Assembly (NCBI GenBank): GCA_946496115.1
Contig: CAMMFK010000038.1
Coordinates: 1 to 14,747 of the forward strand
Reading direction: 5' to 3'
Source of the DNA: an uncultured Clostridium sp.
GTDB lineage: Bacteria; Bacillota; Clostridia; TANB77; CAG-508
DNA length: 14,747 nt
Part shown: positions 1 to 8,507 of the stretch, one piece after another
How the letters are laid out: each line of letters starts with the position of its first letter
Numbering within the stretch: the first letter of the stretch is position 1
Program-made: the position numbers and the translations under genes
Notes under the pieces: model-generated
The model's input: the letters and a program-made list of their open reading frames with translations, nothing else
The model's database searches: none
Told to the model about the DNA's origin: nothing

Positions 1-939
1 CATTGATGGATGAGGTTTAAATAGAATATCTTTTACTTCATTTGGTATTTCTCCGGGATTCCAAAAGTAAAGATAGTCTTCATATACTTTTATTTGTGTC
101 GGAATAGAAACATTATATGCTTTATGCTGTAAGAAATTATAAATTATTTCTCTCGCAGCAGTTTCTGGAATTATGTATTCGTCAATTCTTTGCATACCAT
201 TAAACGAAACATAGGCCTTTAAATATTTTGTGTATAATATCCTTGCTATTTCTTCTGCTTGGAACATAAGTGATCCATGTACTTCATCTTGGTACCTTAA
301 ATCAGCATCGTCTTTTCCAAAAAAAGCTATCCTTGTATATGCACCAGGTATCCACTTTTCAGGATCATTATGAAATAATAATATTGCAGAAGTAGTTAAA
401 TAACCATTCTCATACAATTTCAGATTTTCTAATAATCCTTTATCGTCTATTTTTACTTCATCAGCACTTAACCTTTTGTTTTCAACTGCTAGTTTTTTAA
501 ATCTTTCAATAGCATTAGTATCCAAATCTTCAACAGTTACATTTGGAACTTGCATAGCATCCCAAGTCTTTCCAAACCTTTCTAAAAGAAGTTTATCATA
601 TTCAGAAGAAGTTGCTTCGTGATTACTTCTTCCACTTCTTAAATAAAATTTCCCATGATAACTAATTGGTATTGGATATTTGTCAATTTTTATTGAAATA
701 TATGCTAAATCATTTTCTTTTTCCAATTTTACTTCTGTAAGTATTCCTAAAGAGTCTTTTATTTTTCCAGGTAACTTATCTAAAAGGCTTTGCGCTGCAT
801 TTCCTAAACCAACAACTTTTCCATTGTCATCAACACCTATATATAATACTCCTCCGGTTGTATTTGCGAATCCGCAAATCCACTCAAGCCATTCGTCTTT
901 CCAGATTTTCTTGAACTCTACATCTTGATTTTCAATCAT
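1..939 (-). CDS. AlbA_2-domain ATP-binding protein (Schlafen-like/COG2865 type), C-terminus beyond window
   Basis: Read on the minus strand, 313 codons are open from the ATG at 937-939 to the window edge; the C-terminus is missing. AGGAG lies 7 nt before this ATG. Residues about 5-115 look like an AlbA_2 (divergent AAA_4) domain: VEFK at 7-10, then ICGFANTTGGVLYIGVDDNG at 21-40 and the FYLRSGRSN segment at 98-106. Residues about 258-296 match the second conserved block of the family: a helix REIIYNFLQHKAYN where relatives usually have an E-x-x-x-N-A-x-x-H-R-D-Y pattern, followed by IKVYEDYLYFWNPGEIP. Asn268, His272 and Tyr275 are kept; the usual Arg-Asp after the His is Lys-Ala here. Family members are usually about 400-550 residues, are annotated as putative transcriptional regulators or nucleic-acid/ATP-binding proteins, and occur often in accessory and defence regions. 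The exact role is unknown. It is divergent from the ADP-ribosyltransferase gene across a 290-bp AT-rich gap. Confidence 0.85.
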   Translation of the reverse strand, partial: MIENQDVEFKKIWKDEWLEWICGFANTTGGVLYIGVDDNGKVVGLGNAAQSLLDKLPGKIKDSLGILTEVKLEKENDLAYISIKIDKYPIPISYHGKFYLRSGRSNHEATSSEYDKLLLERFGKTWDAMQVPNVTVEDLDTNAIERFKKLAVENKRLSADEVKIDDKGLLENLKLYENGYLTTSAILLFHNDPEKWIPGAYTRIAFFGKDDADLRYQDEVHGSLMFQAEEIARILYTKYLKAYVSFNGMQRIDEYIIPETAAREIIYNFLQHKAYNVSIPTQIKVYEDYLYFWNPGEIPNEVKDILFKPHPSM

Positions 940-1169
940 ACTTTTTCTCCTAACAACACTATTTACTGCTTAAAAGTATATCATATTTTATATTATTTTT
1001 CTATTATTATACTTAATTTTATAAAAATATTTTTAAAATCTTAATAGAAATTAACCAGATTATTTACCATATATTAGTTTTATCGGTGCAACTCTTTATA
1101 TTTGTGCTATATTACTTGTATGCTTTAGAGTATATATTATTTTTTACTAATATTTATTAGTTCAAATTA

Positions 1170-1198
1170 TTGACATTTCTTTTTCGCTTATATAAAAT
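1170..1198 (+). promoter_or_regulatory. Sigma-A-like promoter of the ADP-ribosyltransferase gene
   Basis: A perfect -35 hexamer TTGACA (1170-1175), a 17-bp spacer and a -10 hexamer TAAAAT (1193-1198, 5 of 6 to consensus). The expected transcript start near 1205 leaves a 25-nt leader containing GGAGG (1216-1220) before the ATG at 1230. The same TTG could be read as an upstream in-frame start codon, but it is the -35 box, so the shorter protein is preferred. The rest of the divergent gap (940-1169) is AT-rich, and I see no other clear element in it. Confidence 0.75.
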
Positions 1199-1229
1199 TT
1201 TAATAGTAATAATTTGGAGGAATTATACT

Positions 1230-3218
1230 ATGGATATACAAGAAGCATATGCTATGGAGCAACTAACAAAACAAGAAAGAACTTCAATAAATAGATATTT
1301 AGGATTTAGTCATACTAGCATAAATCTTTTAATAAACTTTGACCCTAAAATTTACGAAAGCTTAAGTAATACTGGTTGGCTATTACCCGAAAATCAAAAA
1401 GATATCGAAAGAAATATTGAAGATTTTGTAAATATATATTCCGCAATGTATAAAGAGTCAAGAAACCGAATAACCCCAAGCTTTTTAGTAAGAGGTACAA
1501 GCAACAAAAGAGCTCAAGAACTTAATGGAAGTGTTAAACAATTTTTATCAACGTCAACAGACGAAAGTATTGCCAAAACCTTTACAGAATATGGCGATGG
1601 TGCCCTTGTTTATTTTTCAGTGGATTCAAATGTTCCTTTTTTAGATACAGCACCATTTTTAAATGAATACTCTAAAAATGAACATGAGATAATTTTATCA
1701 CCATTTTGTGAATCAAAGATTACTAGAGAAACACATCCAAATACTCCATATAGTTTTAGTACATATGATGTTACTATAAAAAAAGCTCCTTTAACAGAAA
1801 TTAATCCAGAAGAATTAAAAGCACTAAAAGATGAAATATTAGAAGGCTTCTCTACAAATTTAAAAGACATGAAAGAAGTTCTTTATCTTGAAGGCAGACT
1901 TGCTTCTTTAGACAGAGCTTATGAACAAGCAAATGGCGATTCTCAGGAACAAGCTGAAATTTTAGAAACAAAACAACTTACTAAAATTAGATACGATTCT
2001 TACATGGCAAACACAATAGATTACAAAACTAAATTGCAGAGATTACTAGAAGGATTATGTAGAGAAAAAGAGTTAGAAATAGATAAGGCCAGAGAAATGG
2101 TTAATCAAGATAGAAAAGAGCAAAAAGAAAAAGAAGCTGAAGAAAAAAGAAAAAATACTATCTCTTCCCTTTCTCAGAAATTTTCTGAATATCCTTCTAC
2201 TAGTACAAAGCTTCAAAATAATATTGAAACTACATACAATCACCTAATAAATTTTCAAAATGATATGAATGCTCTGGCAGAAAAATTTGGCATTAATTTG
2301 GATACGGAATCTCCAGTATTTATCAAAGAATTAGTTGATATAATTAATAAAAATATTCAAAGTATTTCTCAAAAAGTTTCAGAAACGACTCTTAAAGATG
2401 ATTCAAGTCTAGATGACGTTATGCAAATTTCATCTAAACTTACTCCATTATTAGATGGTATAGCTTATGAGGCTGAAACATCAAGCACTTTTCCAAGTTT
2501 AGAAGCGTCATACAGAGAACAATTAGGTAATTCTTTTAAACTAAAATTATATGATAGAGTTGGACAGGTTTTACAAAATGCCAGATTGAAAAAATATTCT
2601 CAAGAAAAAGCTGAACTTCAAGGCAAGAAAATAGGCTTTATAGGAAAGCTTCTAGGCAAAGAGGATTTGAGGCAAGAACAATTAAAAAATCTCGACTTAA
2701 AAATTCAGTTAGCTAGATACCCTATACCTGCACCTCAAGGAGAACCACATATTCGAGAAATGCTAGCAGATATGTACATTTGTGCTATTCAAGATTTGGG
2801 AGGTAATTATACACCTGAAATGCAATCATTAAATGATAATATGGTCACGTATTTTGGAAATGGTAATAATGGAAAATTTACTAAAGAATATATCCAAGAA
2901 ATTGCAAGACAAAAGATGTCAAGAGAAGCAAGACCGGGTTCAAATCTTCCTACAATTAAAGGTAAATCTAAAGGTTTCGGAAAAAGCAAAGCTCAAATAC
3001 AAGCATTGAGGCAAGAAAATTCATTTATCGCTCAAAAATTATCTTCTATACGTAGGAACAGTGCTAATGTTTCTCCAGTAGAAAAATACAATCCCGAAAA
3101 AGATGCCTTCGCAATCTTTAGAAAAAAATTAAAAAGTATAATTGCACATATTACTCCTGACAACGATGATCATTCTCATTCTAGAGAAGAATTTGAGTTT
3201 ACATTAGAAGATTTATAA
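1230..3218 (+). CDS. Putative R-S-ExE class ADP-ribosyltransferase with long helical C-terminal region
   Basis: A 662-residue protein starting at the ATG preceded by GGAGG (1216-1220). Residues about 80-160 carry the three signature blocks of mono-ADP-ribosyltransferases of the cholera/iota-toxin (R-S-E) class in the right order. Arg88 is in FLVRGTS; the Ser-Thr-Ser block at 107-109 is in KQFLSTSTDESIAKTF; the ExE pair Glu151-His-Glu153 is in NEHEIILSPF. This class transfers ADP-ribose from NAD+ to a target, often arginine when ExE is present. Residues 1-80 are helical with no recognisable domain. Residues about 185-640 are charged and helix-rich, with a Lys/Glu coiled-coil-like stretch at 278-308. 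No signal peptide or membrane segment is visible, so it is cytoplasmic or exported by a route not visible here. I do not recognise the C-terminal region. It could be an effector, a phage-defence protein or a polymorphic toxin; no immunity gene follows it. The domain call is fairly strong; the target is unknown. Confidence 0.8.
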   Translation: MDIQEAYAMEQLTKQERTSINRYLGFSHTSINLLINFDPKIYESLSNTGWLLPENQKDIERNIEDFVNIYSAMYKESRNRITPSFLVRGTSNKRAQELNGSVKQFLSTSTDESIAKTFTEYGDGALVYFSVDSNVPFLDTAPFLNEYSKNEHEIILSPFCESKITRETHPNTPYSFSTYDVTIKKAPLTEINPEELKALKDEILEGFSTNLKDMKEVLYLEGRLASLDRAYEQANGDSQEQAEILETKQLTKIRYDSYMANTIDYKTKLQRLLEGLCREKELEIDKAREMVNQDRKEQKEKEAEEKRKNTISSLSQKFSEYPSTSTKLQNNIETTYNHLINFQNDMNALAEKFGINLDTESPVFIKELVDIINKNIQSISQKVSETTLKDDSSLDDVMQISSKLTPLLDGIAYEAETSSTFPSLEASYREQLGNSFKLKLYDRVGQVLQNARLKKYSQEKAELQGKKIGFIGKLLGKEDLRQEQLKNLDLKIQLARYPIPAPQGEPHIREMLADMYICAIQDLGGNYTPEMQSLNDNMVTYFGNGNNGKFTKEYIQEIARQKMSREARPGSNLPTIKGKSKGFGKSKAQIQALRQENSFIAQKLSSIRRNSANVSPVEKYNPEKDAFAIFRKKLKSIIAHITPDNDDHSHSREEFEFTLEDL

Positions 3219-3246
3219 TATAAATTATACGAAATATATATTTAAT

Positions 3247-3282
3247 AGAGAGTGTCACAATTATGGCACTCTCTTAGTATAT
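3247..3282 (+). terminator. Hairpin terminator after the ADP-ribosyltransferase gene
   Basis: An 11-bp stem (3247-3257 with 3264-3274; AGAGAGTG on the left, CACTCTCT on the right, one G-T pair) with a 6-nt loop lies 29 nt after the stop codon. The U-tract is weak (TTAGTATATATT). It also lies downstream of the convergent gene ending at 3347, so it may separate the two units. Confidence 0.6.
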
Positions 3283-3346
3283 ATTCTACTGTTAAAGTTT
3301 CCTAGACTACATTAAGCTATTAACAATTGAATTTGCTTTAAAATAA

Positions 3347-3967
3347 TTATGCTTCAAGATTCTTTAATATCTCATTTACTTGCCCTCTTTGTTCATCATT
3401 TAGTACCGCTTCTCCTCCTCCATTTCTTACAATATGAGTTACATCATCATATACCTCAATTCCATAAGTCATGTCTCCATTATTATATTTTATTACATAA
3501 TTACTTAGACCATCACAAGTTTCGTTAGGATTAGAAAAAGTTAAACTGTCTATAAGATTAGCTAATGTATACATTTCGTCTAGTTTTAAAGTATAAGACT
3601 TAGCTGGTCTTGCTGAACTATATCCAACTTCAGAAATTACTATTAAACCAATATTCTTTTCTTCTAAATATTGCCTCTTTTCAAATTCTTCATCATAGGC
3701 TTGCTTTTCTTCATTAAAATCATCATAATTCATAAACCAAGTACCAATTTTTACATCATCAAAACCAGATAAAGTATTAAAATCAATTACTTTATATCCT
3801 AATCCCAAATATATCTTTGAGCCTCCATCATTTGCTTCATCAATTTGCACGCAAAACATTGGTTGTTCATTATTTTTAGCCCTATTATAATCAATGGCAA
3901 AAAATATAATTCCTAAAGCAATAATTATTCCTAATATAATGCCAACAATTTTTACTCTTTTTTTCAT
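3347..3967 (-). CDS. Membrane-anchored protein of unknown function (206 aa)
   Basis: The chosen start is the ATG at 3965-3967, with GGAGG 5 nt before it; an in-frame ATG 12 nt upstream overlaps that ribosome binding site and has none of its own. The N-terminus MKKRVK followed by about 18 hydrophobic residues (8-25) is a signal anchor. There is no lipobox cysteine, so the body is probably an extracytoplasmic domain held to the membrane. The segment around 51-81 (IYLGLGYKVIDF, then IGTWFMNY) resembles a motif I recall from many unnamed Clostridia membrane or lipoproteins, but I know no family name or function for it. Residues 85-105 are rich in Glu, Lys and Tyr. The gene is convergent with the ADP-ribosyltransferase gene and downstream of secA on the same strand, but separated from secA by a terminator, so it is probably transcribed alone. 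Confidence 0.8.
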   Translation of the reverse strand: MKKRVKIVGIILGIIIALGIIFFAIDYNRAKNNEQPMFCVQIDEANDGGSKIYLGLGYKVIDFNTLSGFDDVKIGTWFMNYDDFNEEKQAYDEEFEKRQYLEEKNIGLIVISEVGYSSARPAKSYTLKLDEMYTLANLIDSLTFSNPNETCDGLSNYVIKYNNGDMTYGIEVYDDVTHIVRNGGGEAVLNDEQRGQVNEILKNLEA

Positions 3968-4051
3968 ACAAACCTCCATTTTTTTATTTCTATTATTTAG
4001 ACAATTTTAATGTTTGATTTAGTTGGAACATCATTAAAAATATCCTAACAT

Positions 4052-4102
4052 AAAAAAGAAAATTATTCTACATCAATATATAAATGTAAAATAATTTTCT
4101 TT
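4052..4102 (-). terminator. Rho-independent terminator of secA
   Basis: A long stem: 13 bp (4090-4102 with 4055-4067), one C/A mismatch, then 5 more base pairs (4084-4088 with 4069-4073), with a 10-nt loop. Read on the minus strand it ends in CTTTTTT, the U-tract expected after secA. It begins about 50 nt after the secA stop. The left A-run and right T-run mean it could also act weakly on the plus strand. Confidence 0.75.
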
Positions 4103-4152
4103 AATTTTAGATTTATTCAAACCTGTCGGAAATTCTGACCGGTTAAATGTTT

Positions 4153-6900
4153 CTATGCATTCTTGCCATGGCAATTCTTATATTTCAAGCCCGAACCACA
4201 TGGGCATGGGTCGTTTCTACCAATTTTTGGTGTGTCATTAACTATTGTTTTATTAATTCCACCTTCTTTTGGAGAAAGTTTGCCATCAACAAGTTCAATA
4301 GCTGTTTTATCTTGTAATGTTGTATCTGTAATTTTTGCAGTTTCTTTTCTAGATACACCTTCATCTCTCTTAGTTGCGTGCATTAATAGTTTAACAACAT
4401 CGAATTTAATATCTTGAACCATTTCATCAAACATATCAAATCCTTCCATTCTGTATACAACAACTGGGTCTTTTTGACCATATGCACGAAGACCTATACC
4501 ATTTTTAAGTTCGTCCATATTATCAATATGCTCCATCCATTTTTGGTCAACTATTTTTAGCATTACAACTCTTTCAAGTTCTCTAAATGTTTCACCAAAT
4601 TTTTCAGATTTGTCTTCATATATGCTATGAGCTTTTTCTTTGATTTCTGAAATAACATCTTCTGCTGTAACTTTGTCTTTCTTTAATGAATCTAATTCTG
4701 TTATTCCATATTCTGTTTCAACTTCTTGAAGAACACCTTCTTCATCATGGCTATTCTCATTTATATACATTGGAACTAGGCAATCAGCAACTGAGTCTAT
4801 CATGTTAAGTATATTGTCTTTTAAGTTTTCGCCATCAAGAACTTCTCTTCTTTGTTTGTATATGATTTCTCTTTGTTTATTCATAACATCATCATATTGA
4901 AGAACGTTCTTTCTGATACTGAAGTTTCTACCTTCAACTTTCTTTTGAGCATTTTCGACAGCCTTAGATATAACTCTTGACTCTATTGGCATATCTTCTG
5001 ATGCGCCTAATGTATTATATACTTTTGTAATGGCATTTCCACCGAAGATTTTCATTAAATCATCATCAAGTCCAATATAGAATCTTGATTCTCCAGGGTC
5101 TCCTTGACGTCCTGAACGTCCTCTTAACTGGTTATCAATACGTCTTGACTCATGTCTTTCTGTACCAATTATTTTTAAACCACCAGCTTCAACAACTTTT
5201 TTCTTTTCTTCTTCTATGCCTTTTTCATATTTATCTACTAATTCTCTATATAATTTTCTTCTAGCTATTATATCTTCATTGTCTGTTTCATTAAATGCTG
5301 CTGCTTCTTCAATTTCTTCTGAAGAATATTTCTTTCTCATTTCTTGCTTAGCTAAATATTCACTATTACCACCAAGCATAATATCTGTACCACGTCCAGC
5401 CATGTTAGTAGCAATTGTAACTGCTTTATATTTACCAGCTTGAGCAATTATTTCAGCTTCTTTTTCATGATATTTTGCGTTTAATACTTGATGTGGTATT
5501 CTTTCTTTGTTAAGCATTTTGCTAAGTTTTTCAGATTTTTCAATTGAAACTGTACCAACTAGAACTGGTTGTCCTTTTTCATAGCTTGCTTTTATGTCTC
5601 TTATAACTGCTCTAAATTTAGCATCTTCATTTTTGTAAATTATATCTGGATTGTCTTTTCTAATCATTGGTTTGTTTGTTGGTATTTCTATAACATCTAA
5701 TTTGTATATTTCTTGGAATTCTTCTTCCTCTGTCATAGCAGTACCAGTCATACCAGATAATTTATCATACATTCTAAAATAGTTTTGGAATGTAATATTT
5801 GCTAAAGTTTTTGATTCATCTGCAACTTTTACGTGCTCTTTTGCTTCAATTGCTTGATGTAAACCATTGTTGTATCTTCTACCATACATTATACGTCCAG
5901 TAAATTCATCAACTATTAATACTTGTCCTTCTTTAACTATGTAATCTACATCTTTTTTCATTATTCCATTAGCTCTTAAAGCTTGGTTTACAGCATGAAC
6001 CAATTCTGAGTTTTCTATATCATTGTAATTTTCTAATCCAAATTCTCTTTCAGCTTTTGCAATACCTTTTTGTGTTAATGATGCAGATTTTGCCTTTAAG
6101 TCAACAATGTAGTCATATTTTTCATTGTCTTCTGCTTGTGCTTCATCTTTAACATCTTCTTCTATAATTGTTTTAGATTCAAGTTTTGATACAAACCTAT
6201 CTGCTTTTTTGTATATGTCAGAAGCTTGGTTTGCTCTACCTGAAATTATAAGAGGAGTTCTAGCTTCATCAATTAAAATACTATCAATTTCATCGACTAT
6301 TGCATAGTTTAGTTTACGTTGAACTAATTGATTTGCATATACAACCATGTTATCTCTTAAATAATCAAATCCGAATTCGTTATTTGTTCCATAAGTAATA
6401 TCACAATTGTATGCATGTTGTTTTTCATTTGGCTTCATTCCGCTGATTACTAAGCCAACAGATAGGCCTAAGAAATTATATAGTTTCCCCATCCATTCAC
6501 TATCTCTTTTAGCTAAGTAATCGTTTACTGTAATAACATGAACGCCTTCACCTGTTAAAGCATTTAAGTATGCTGGAAGTGTAGCAACTAATGTTTTACC
6601 TTCACCAGTTTTCATTTCTGCTATTCTACCTTGGTGCAAAATAATACCACCAATTAACTGAACATCGAAATGTCTCATGCCTAAAACTCTTTTTGAAGCT
6701 TCTCTAACAACTGCAAATGCTTCTGGAAGTATATCATCTAGATTTTTTCCATCTTTTAATTCTTTTTTGAAATAATCTGTCTTTTTTCTTAGTTCTTCAT
6801 CAGAAAGTTTTTCCATTTCTGGTTCTAAGCCATTTATTTTGTTTACTAATGGCATTACTCTTTTTACTTCTTTTTCACTGTATGATTTAAATAATTTCAT
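4153..6900 (-). CDS. secA: Protein translocase subunit SecA
   Basis: A 915-residue SecA, the ATPase that drives precursor proteins through the SecYEG channel. It cycles between cytosol and membrane. Visible landmarks: Walker A MKTGEGKT at 96-103, DEAD-type Walker B VDEIDSILIDEARTP near 202-215, the TFQNYFRMYDKLSGMTGTA block of nucleotide-binding domain 2, the NMAGRGTDI motif, the GTERHESRRIDNQLRGRSGRQGDPG helicase block, the QKWMEHIDNMDELKNGIGLRAYGQKDP helical scaffold segment, and the C-terminal zinc-binding tail with Cys899-x-Cys901 and Cys910-His911. The length is at the upper end of the usual range (about 800-920). The start is supported by GAGG about 8 nt upstream. It is flanked by its own promoter and terminator and by accessory genes; neither hpf nor prfB, common secA neighbours in Bacillota, is present here. 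No disruption is seen. Confidence 0.99.
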   Translation of the reverse strand: MKLFKSYSEKEVKRVMPLVNKINGLEPEMEKLSDEELRKKTDYFKKELKDGKNLDDILPEAFAVVREASKRVLGMRHFDVQLIGGIILHQGRIAEMKTGEGKTLVATLPAYLNALTGEGVHVITVNDYLAKRDSEWMGKLYNFLGLSVGLVISGMKPNEKQHAYNCDITYGTNNEFGFDYLRDNMVVYANQLVQRKLNYAIVDEIDSILIDEARTPLIISGRANQASDIYKKADRFVSKLESKTIIEEDVKDEAQAEDNEKYDYIVDLKAKSASLTQKGIAKAEREFGLENYNDIENSELVHAVNQALRANGIMKKDVDYIVKEGQVLIVDEFTGRIMYGRRYNNGLHQAIEAKEHVKVADESKTLANITFQNYFRMYDKLSGMTGTAMTEEEEFQEIYKLDVIEIPTNKPMIRKDNPDIIYKNEDAKFRAVIRDIKASYEKGQPVLVGTVSIEKSEKLSKMLNKERIPHQVLNAKYHEKEAEIIAQAGKYKAVTIATNMAGRGTDIMLGGNSEYLAKQEMRKKYSSEEIEEAAAFNETDNEDIIARRKLYRELVDKYEKGIEEEKKKVVEAGGLKIIGTERHESRRIDNQLRGRSGRQGDPGESRFYIGLDDDLMKIFGGNAITKVYNTLGASEDMPIESRVISKAVENAQKKVEGRNFSIRKNVLQYDDVMNKQREIIYKQRREVLDGENLKDNILNMIDSVADCLVPMYINENSHDEEGVLQEVETEYGITELDSLKKDKVTAEDVISEIKEKAHSIYEDKSEKFGETFRELERVVMLKIVDQKWMEHIDNMDELKNGIGLRAYGQKDPVVVYRMEGFDMFDEMVQDIKFDVVKLLMHATKRDEGVSRKETAKITDTTLQDKTAIELVDGKLSPKEGGINKTIVNDTPKIGRNDPCPCGSGLKYKNCHGKNA

Positions 6901-6943
6901 AATATTCCTCTTTTCTCGTAAGTAATCATTTTAATACTAGTAT

Positions 6944-6972
6944 AATATATCACGTAATTATTATTTTTGCAA
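6944..6972 (-). promoter_or_regulatory. Likely secA promoter
   Basis: On the minus strand TTGCAA (6967-6972), a 17-bp spacer and TATATT (6944-6949, 5 of 6 to the -10 consensus) lie 43 nt before the secA start codon, with no terminator between. Another possible -10 (TATACT) overlaps just downstream. Confidence 0.55.
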
Positions 6973-6984
6973 TAATTTGTAGGG

Positions 6985-7056
6985 AATTTTTTAAATTGGG
7001 GACGGACCTAAAACGGAAATTTTCCTAAAAGGACCGTCCCCAATTTTAAAAAATTT
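6985..7056. repeat. Palindromic intergenic repeat, copy 1 (GGGGACGG family)
   Basis: The core at 6998-7043 begins GGGGACGGACCT and ends AGGACCGTCCCCAA, so it folds on itself. The inverted symmetry continues outward through AT-rich arms to about 6985 and 7056 with a single-base slip. A second copy of the 46-nt core lies at 8584-8629 in the same orientation, gapless, with 38 of 46 positions identical. The two copies bracket the AAA_14 ATPase gene. Such GC-ended palindromes resemble REP- or MITE-like elements of Firmicutes. No transposase is present in the window. It may also terminate the ATPase transcript. Confidence 0.8.
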
Positions 7057-7110
7057 TATGCTATAGTTTCAATATTAACTACACTTCCATTTTGTTATAC
7101 TCCTTACTTT

Positions 7111-8415
7111 TTACTTAACACAAAAAGCAGCATATAAAGGAATTGATTTTATATTATTTTCAAAGCCAAAATTTCTTGTAGAAAATCTGATTGCATATTT
7201 AGGTTTAAATTTATTAATATAAATATTTAAACTAACAGACTTTACATTATTGCCACTTTTTACTTCTATAGGAATAATACCATCTTCATCACTATATAGT
7301 ACAAAATCTGTTTCAGCGCTTCTGTCTGATGTCCAATAATATAACGATTGCCCTTTTGAAGTTAATTCTTGAGCAATATAATTTTCTGTAATTGCACCTT
7401 TATAAATGAAAGTTTTATCTAACATTATATCTGGAAATTTTATTTCACCCATATTTGTTAATATTCCAACATCACTAAGGTATAACTTAAATTTATCTTC
7501 ATCTATATATACTTTTAAAGGAATTTCCATTCTCTTAGCATTATAATTTATTAAAACCATCTTAGAAGATACAAGCCAATCAATAGCACTTTCATACTTT
7601 CTTTTTCTTCCAGTTTCTTCAATAAAACTATATTGAAAATTTTTGTTGTCTTTAGCCAATTGACTTGGAATATTTTTGTATACTTTTTTTATTTTAACTG
7701 TTTCCATATTATTTTTTACATATTTTTGCATATCAGCTATATACATATCTTTTATATCAGAAAGAATATGTGAATCAAATTTTAATATATCTAAATCGTT
7801 TTCAATAAAATTATTTACTGCTTCTGGCATACCGCCAACACATAAATATTGCTTATATAAAGTTATTGCTTGTTTATGTGCAAACTCTGGCATAGGTTGC
7901 ATATTGTTATAGCATTCTTCTATCTTCTCTTTTAATAATTCTTTCCCTGTTGCAATAAGAAATTCCTCAAAGTTCATTGGATACATATACTCTATTCTTA
8001 CTTTTCCAACTGGAAAAGAGCTTTTAAATCTATTTAACTTTACTACCAATAAGCTTCCAGCACAAACAATTTTATAAGGTCTATTAGACTCGTTAAAATA
8101 TTTTAATGAAACTATAAAATTTTCACTAGTTTGTACTTCGTCAAAGAAAAATATTGTTTTATCTATATCAATTTTTCTTCCTAAATACAACTCTAACTCT
8201 TCTATTATTTTTACATCATCGATAGTCTTTTCAAAAATATTTCTAATTTCTTCATTTTTTTCTAAGTTAAAATATAAGTATTGTTCAAAATTTTCTTTAG
8301 CGAATTTTTCTATAATATATGTTTTTCCTATTTGTCTTACACCAACAATCATTAAAGGCTTTTTCATTCCTGATTGCTTCCAATCAAGCAATTTCTTTTC
8401 AAATAATCTTTGCAT
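7111..8415 (-). CDS. AAA_14/DUF4143 family ATP-binding protein
   Basis: A 434-residue protein of the AAA_14 plus DUF4143 type, often annotated as an archaeal-type ATPase and common in accessory DNA of anaerobes. Walker A GVRQIGKT is at 25-32 and Walker B TIFFFDEVQ at 87-95, followed by VCAGSLL, the usual sensor region. The C-terminal DUF4143 part has ENYIAQEL at 344-351 and a PD-(D/E)XK-nuclease-like block: Glu368, Asp370 and EVKSG at 384-388. The biochemical role of the family is not established; nucleic-acid or partner-protein handling is inferred. Start choice: an in-frame ATG lies 6 nt upstream (8421), but AAGG is 8 nt from the ATG at 8413-8415 and only 2 nt from the upstream one. The gene is very AT-rich, has its own promoter, palindrome and tandem repeats upstream, and is bracketed by two repeat copies, which suggests acquisition as a unit. 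Confidence 0.9.
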   Translation of the reverse strand: MQRLFEKKLLDWKQSGMKKPLMIVGVRQIGKTYIIEKFAKENFEQYLYFNLEKNEEIRNIFEKTIDDVKIIEELELYLGRKIDIDKTIFFFDEVQTSENFIVSLKYFNESNRPYKIVCAGSLLVVKLNRFKSSFPVGKVRIEYMYPMNFEEFLIATGKELLKEKIEECYNNMQPMPEFAHKQAITLYKQYLCVGGMPEAVNNFIENDLDILKFDSHILSDIKDMYIADMQKYVKNNMETVKIKKVYKNIPSQLAKDNKNFQYSFIEETGRKRKYESAIDWLVSSKMVLINYNAKRMEIPLKVYIDEDKFKLYLSDVGILTNMGEIKFPDIMLDKTFIYKGAITENYIAQELTSKGQSLYYWTSDRSAETDFVLYSDEDGIIPIEVKSGNNVKSVSLNIYINKFKPKYAIRFSTRNFGFENNIKSIPLYAAFCVK

Positions 8416-8426
8416 TTGCATTACCT

Positions 8427-8446
8427 TGTATAATATATATTATACA
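8427..8446. promoter_or_regulatory. 20-bp perfect palindrome before the AAA_14 gene (possible operator or leader hairpin)
   Basis: TGTATAATATATATTATACA is its own reverse complement. It ends 12 nt before the preferred start codon and touches the AAGG ribosome binding site (8424-8427). In RNA it could form an AU hairpin; in DNA it could be an operator. Low base complexity makes chance plausible, though a 20-bp perfect palindrome at this position is notable. Confidence 0.4.
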
Positions 8447-8479
8447 TTCCTTTCTCAATTAATTATTTTATTCATAATT

Positions 8480-8507
8480 ATTTTAACATAGTTTTTTAGT
8501 TTTTCAA
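8480..8507 (-). promoter_or_regulatory. Probable promoter of the AAA_14 gene
   Basis: On the minus strand TTGAAA (8502-8507), a 16-bp spacer and TAAAAT (8480-8485) precede the gene by about 65 nt. The -35 box lies at the end of the second tandem repeat unit, so proteins bound to those repeats could affect transcription. Confidence 0.5.

Noticed and set aside
680..928. Plus-strand open frame of 82 codons
   Set aside because: It lies antisense inside the AlbA_2 gene, whose minus-strand frame has clear domain motifs; there is no ribosome binding site.
1170..1229. Longer version of the ADP-ribosyltransferase starting at TTG 1170
   Set aside because: The TTG is part of a perfect -35 TTGACA, no ribosome binding site precedes it, and the ATG at 1230 has GGAGG at the right distance.
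3347..3967. Immunity protein for the ADP-ribosyltransferase
   Set aside because: It is convergent, separately transcribed and membrane-anchored to the outside, with no evidence of partnership beyond proximity.
4122..4147. Extra hairpin (AACC...GGTT) between the secA stop and its terminator
   Set aside because: The stem has a mismatch and a wobble and no U-tract follows; I could not tell it from chance.
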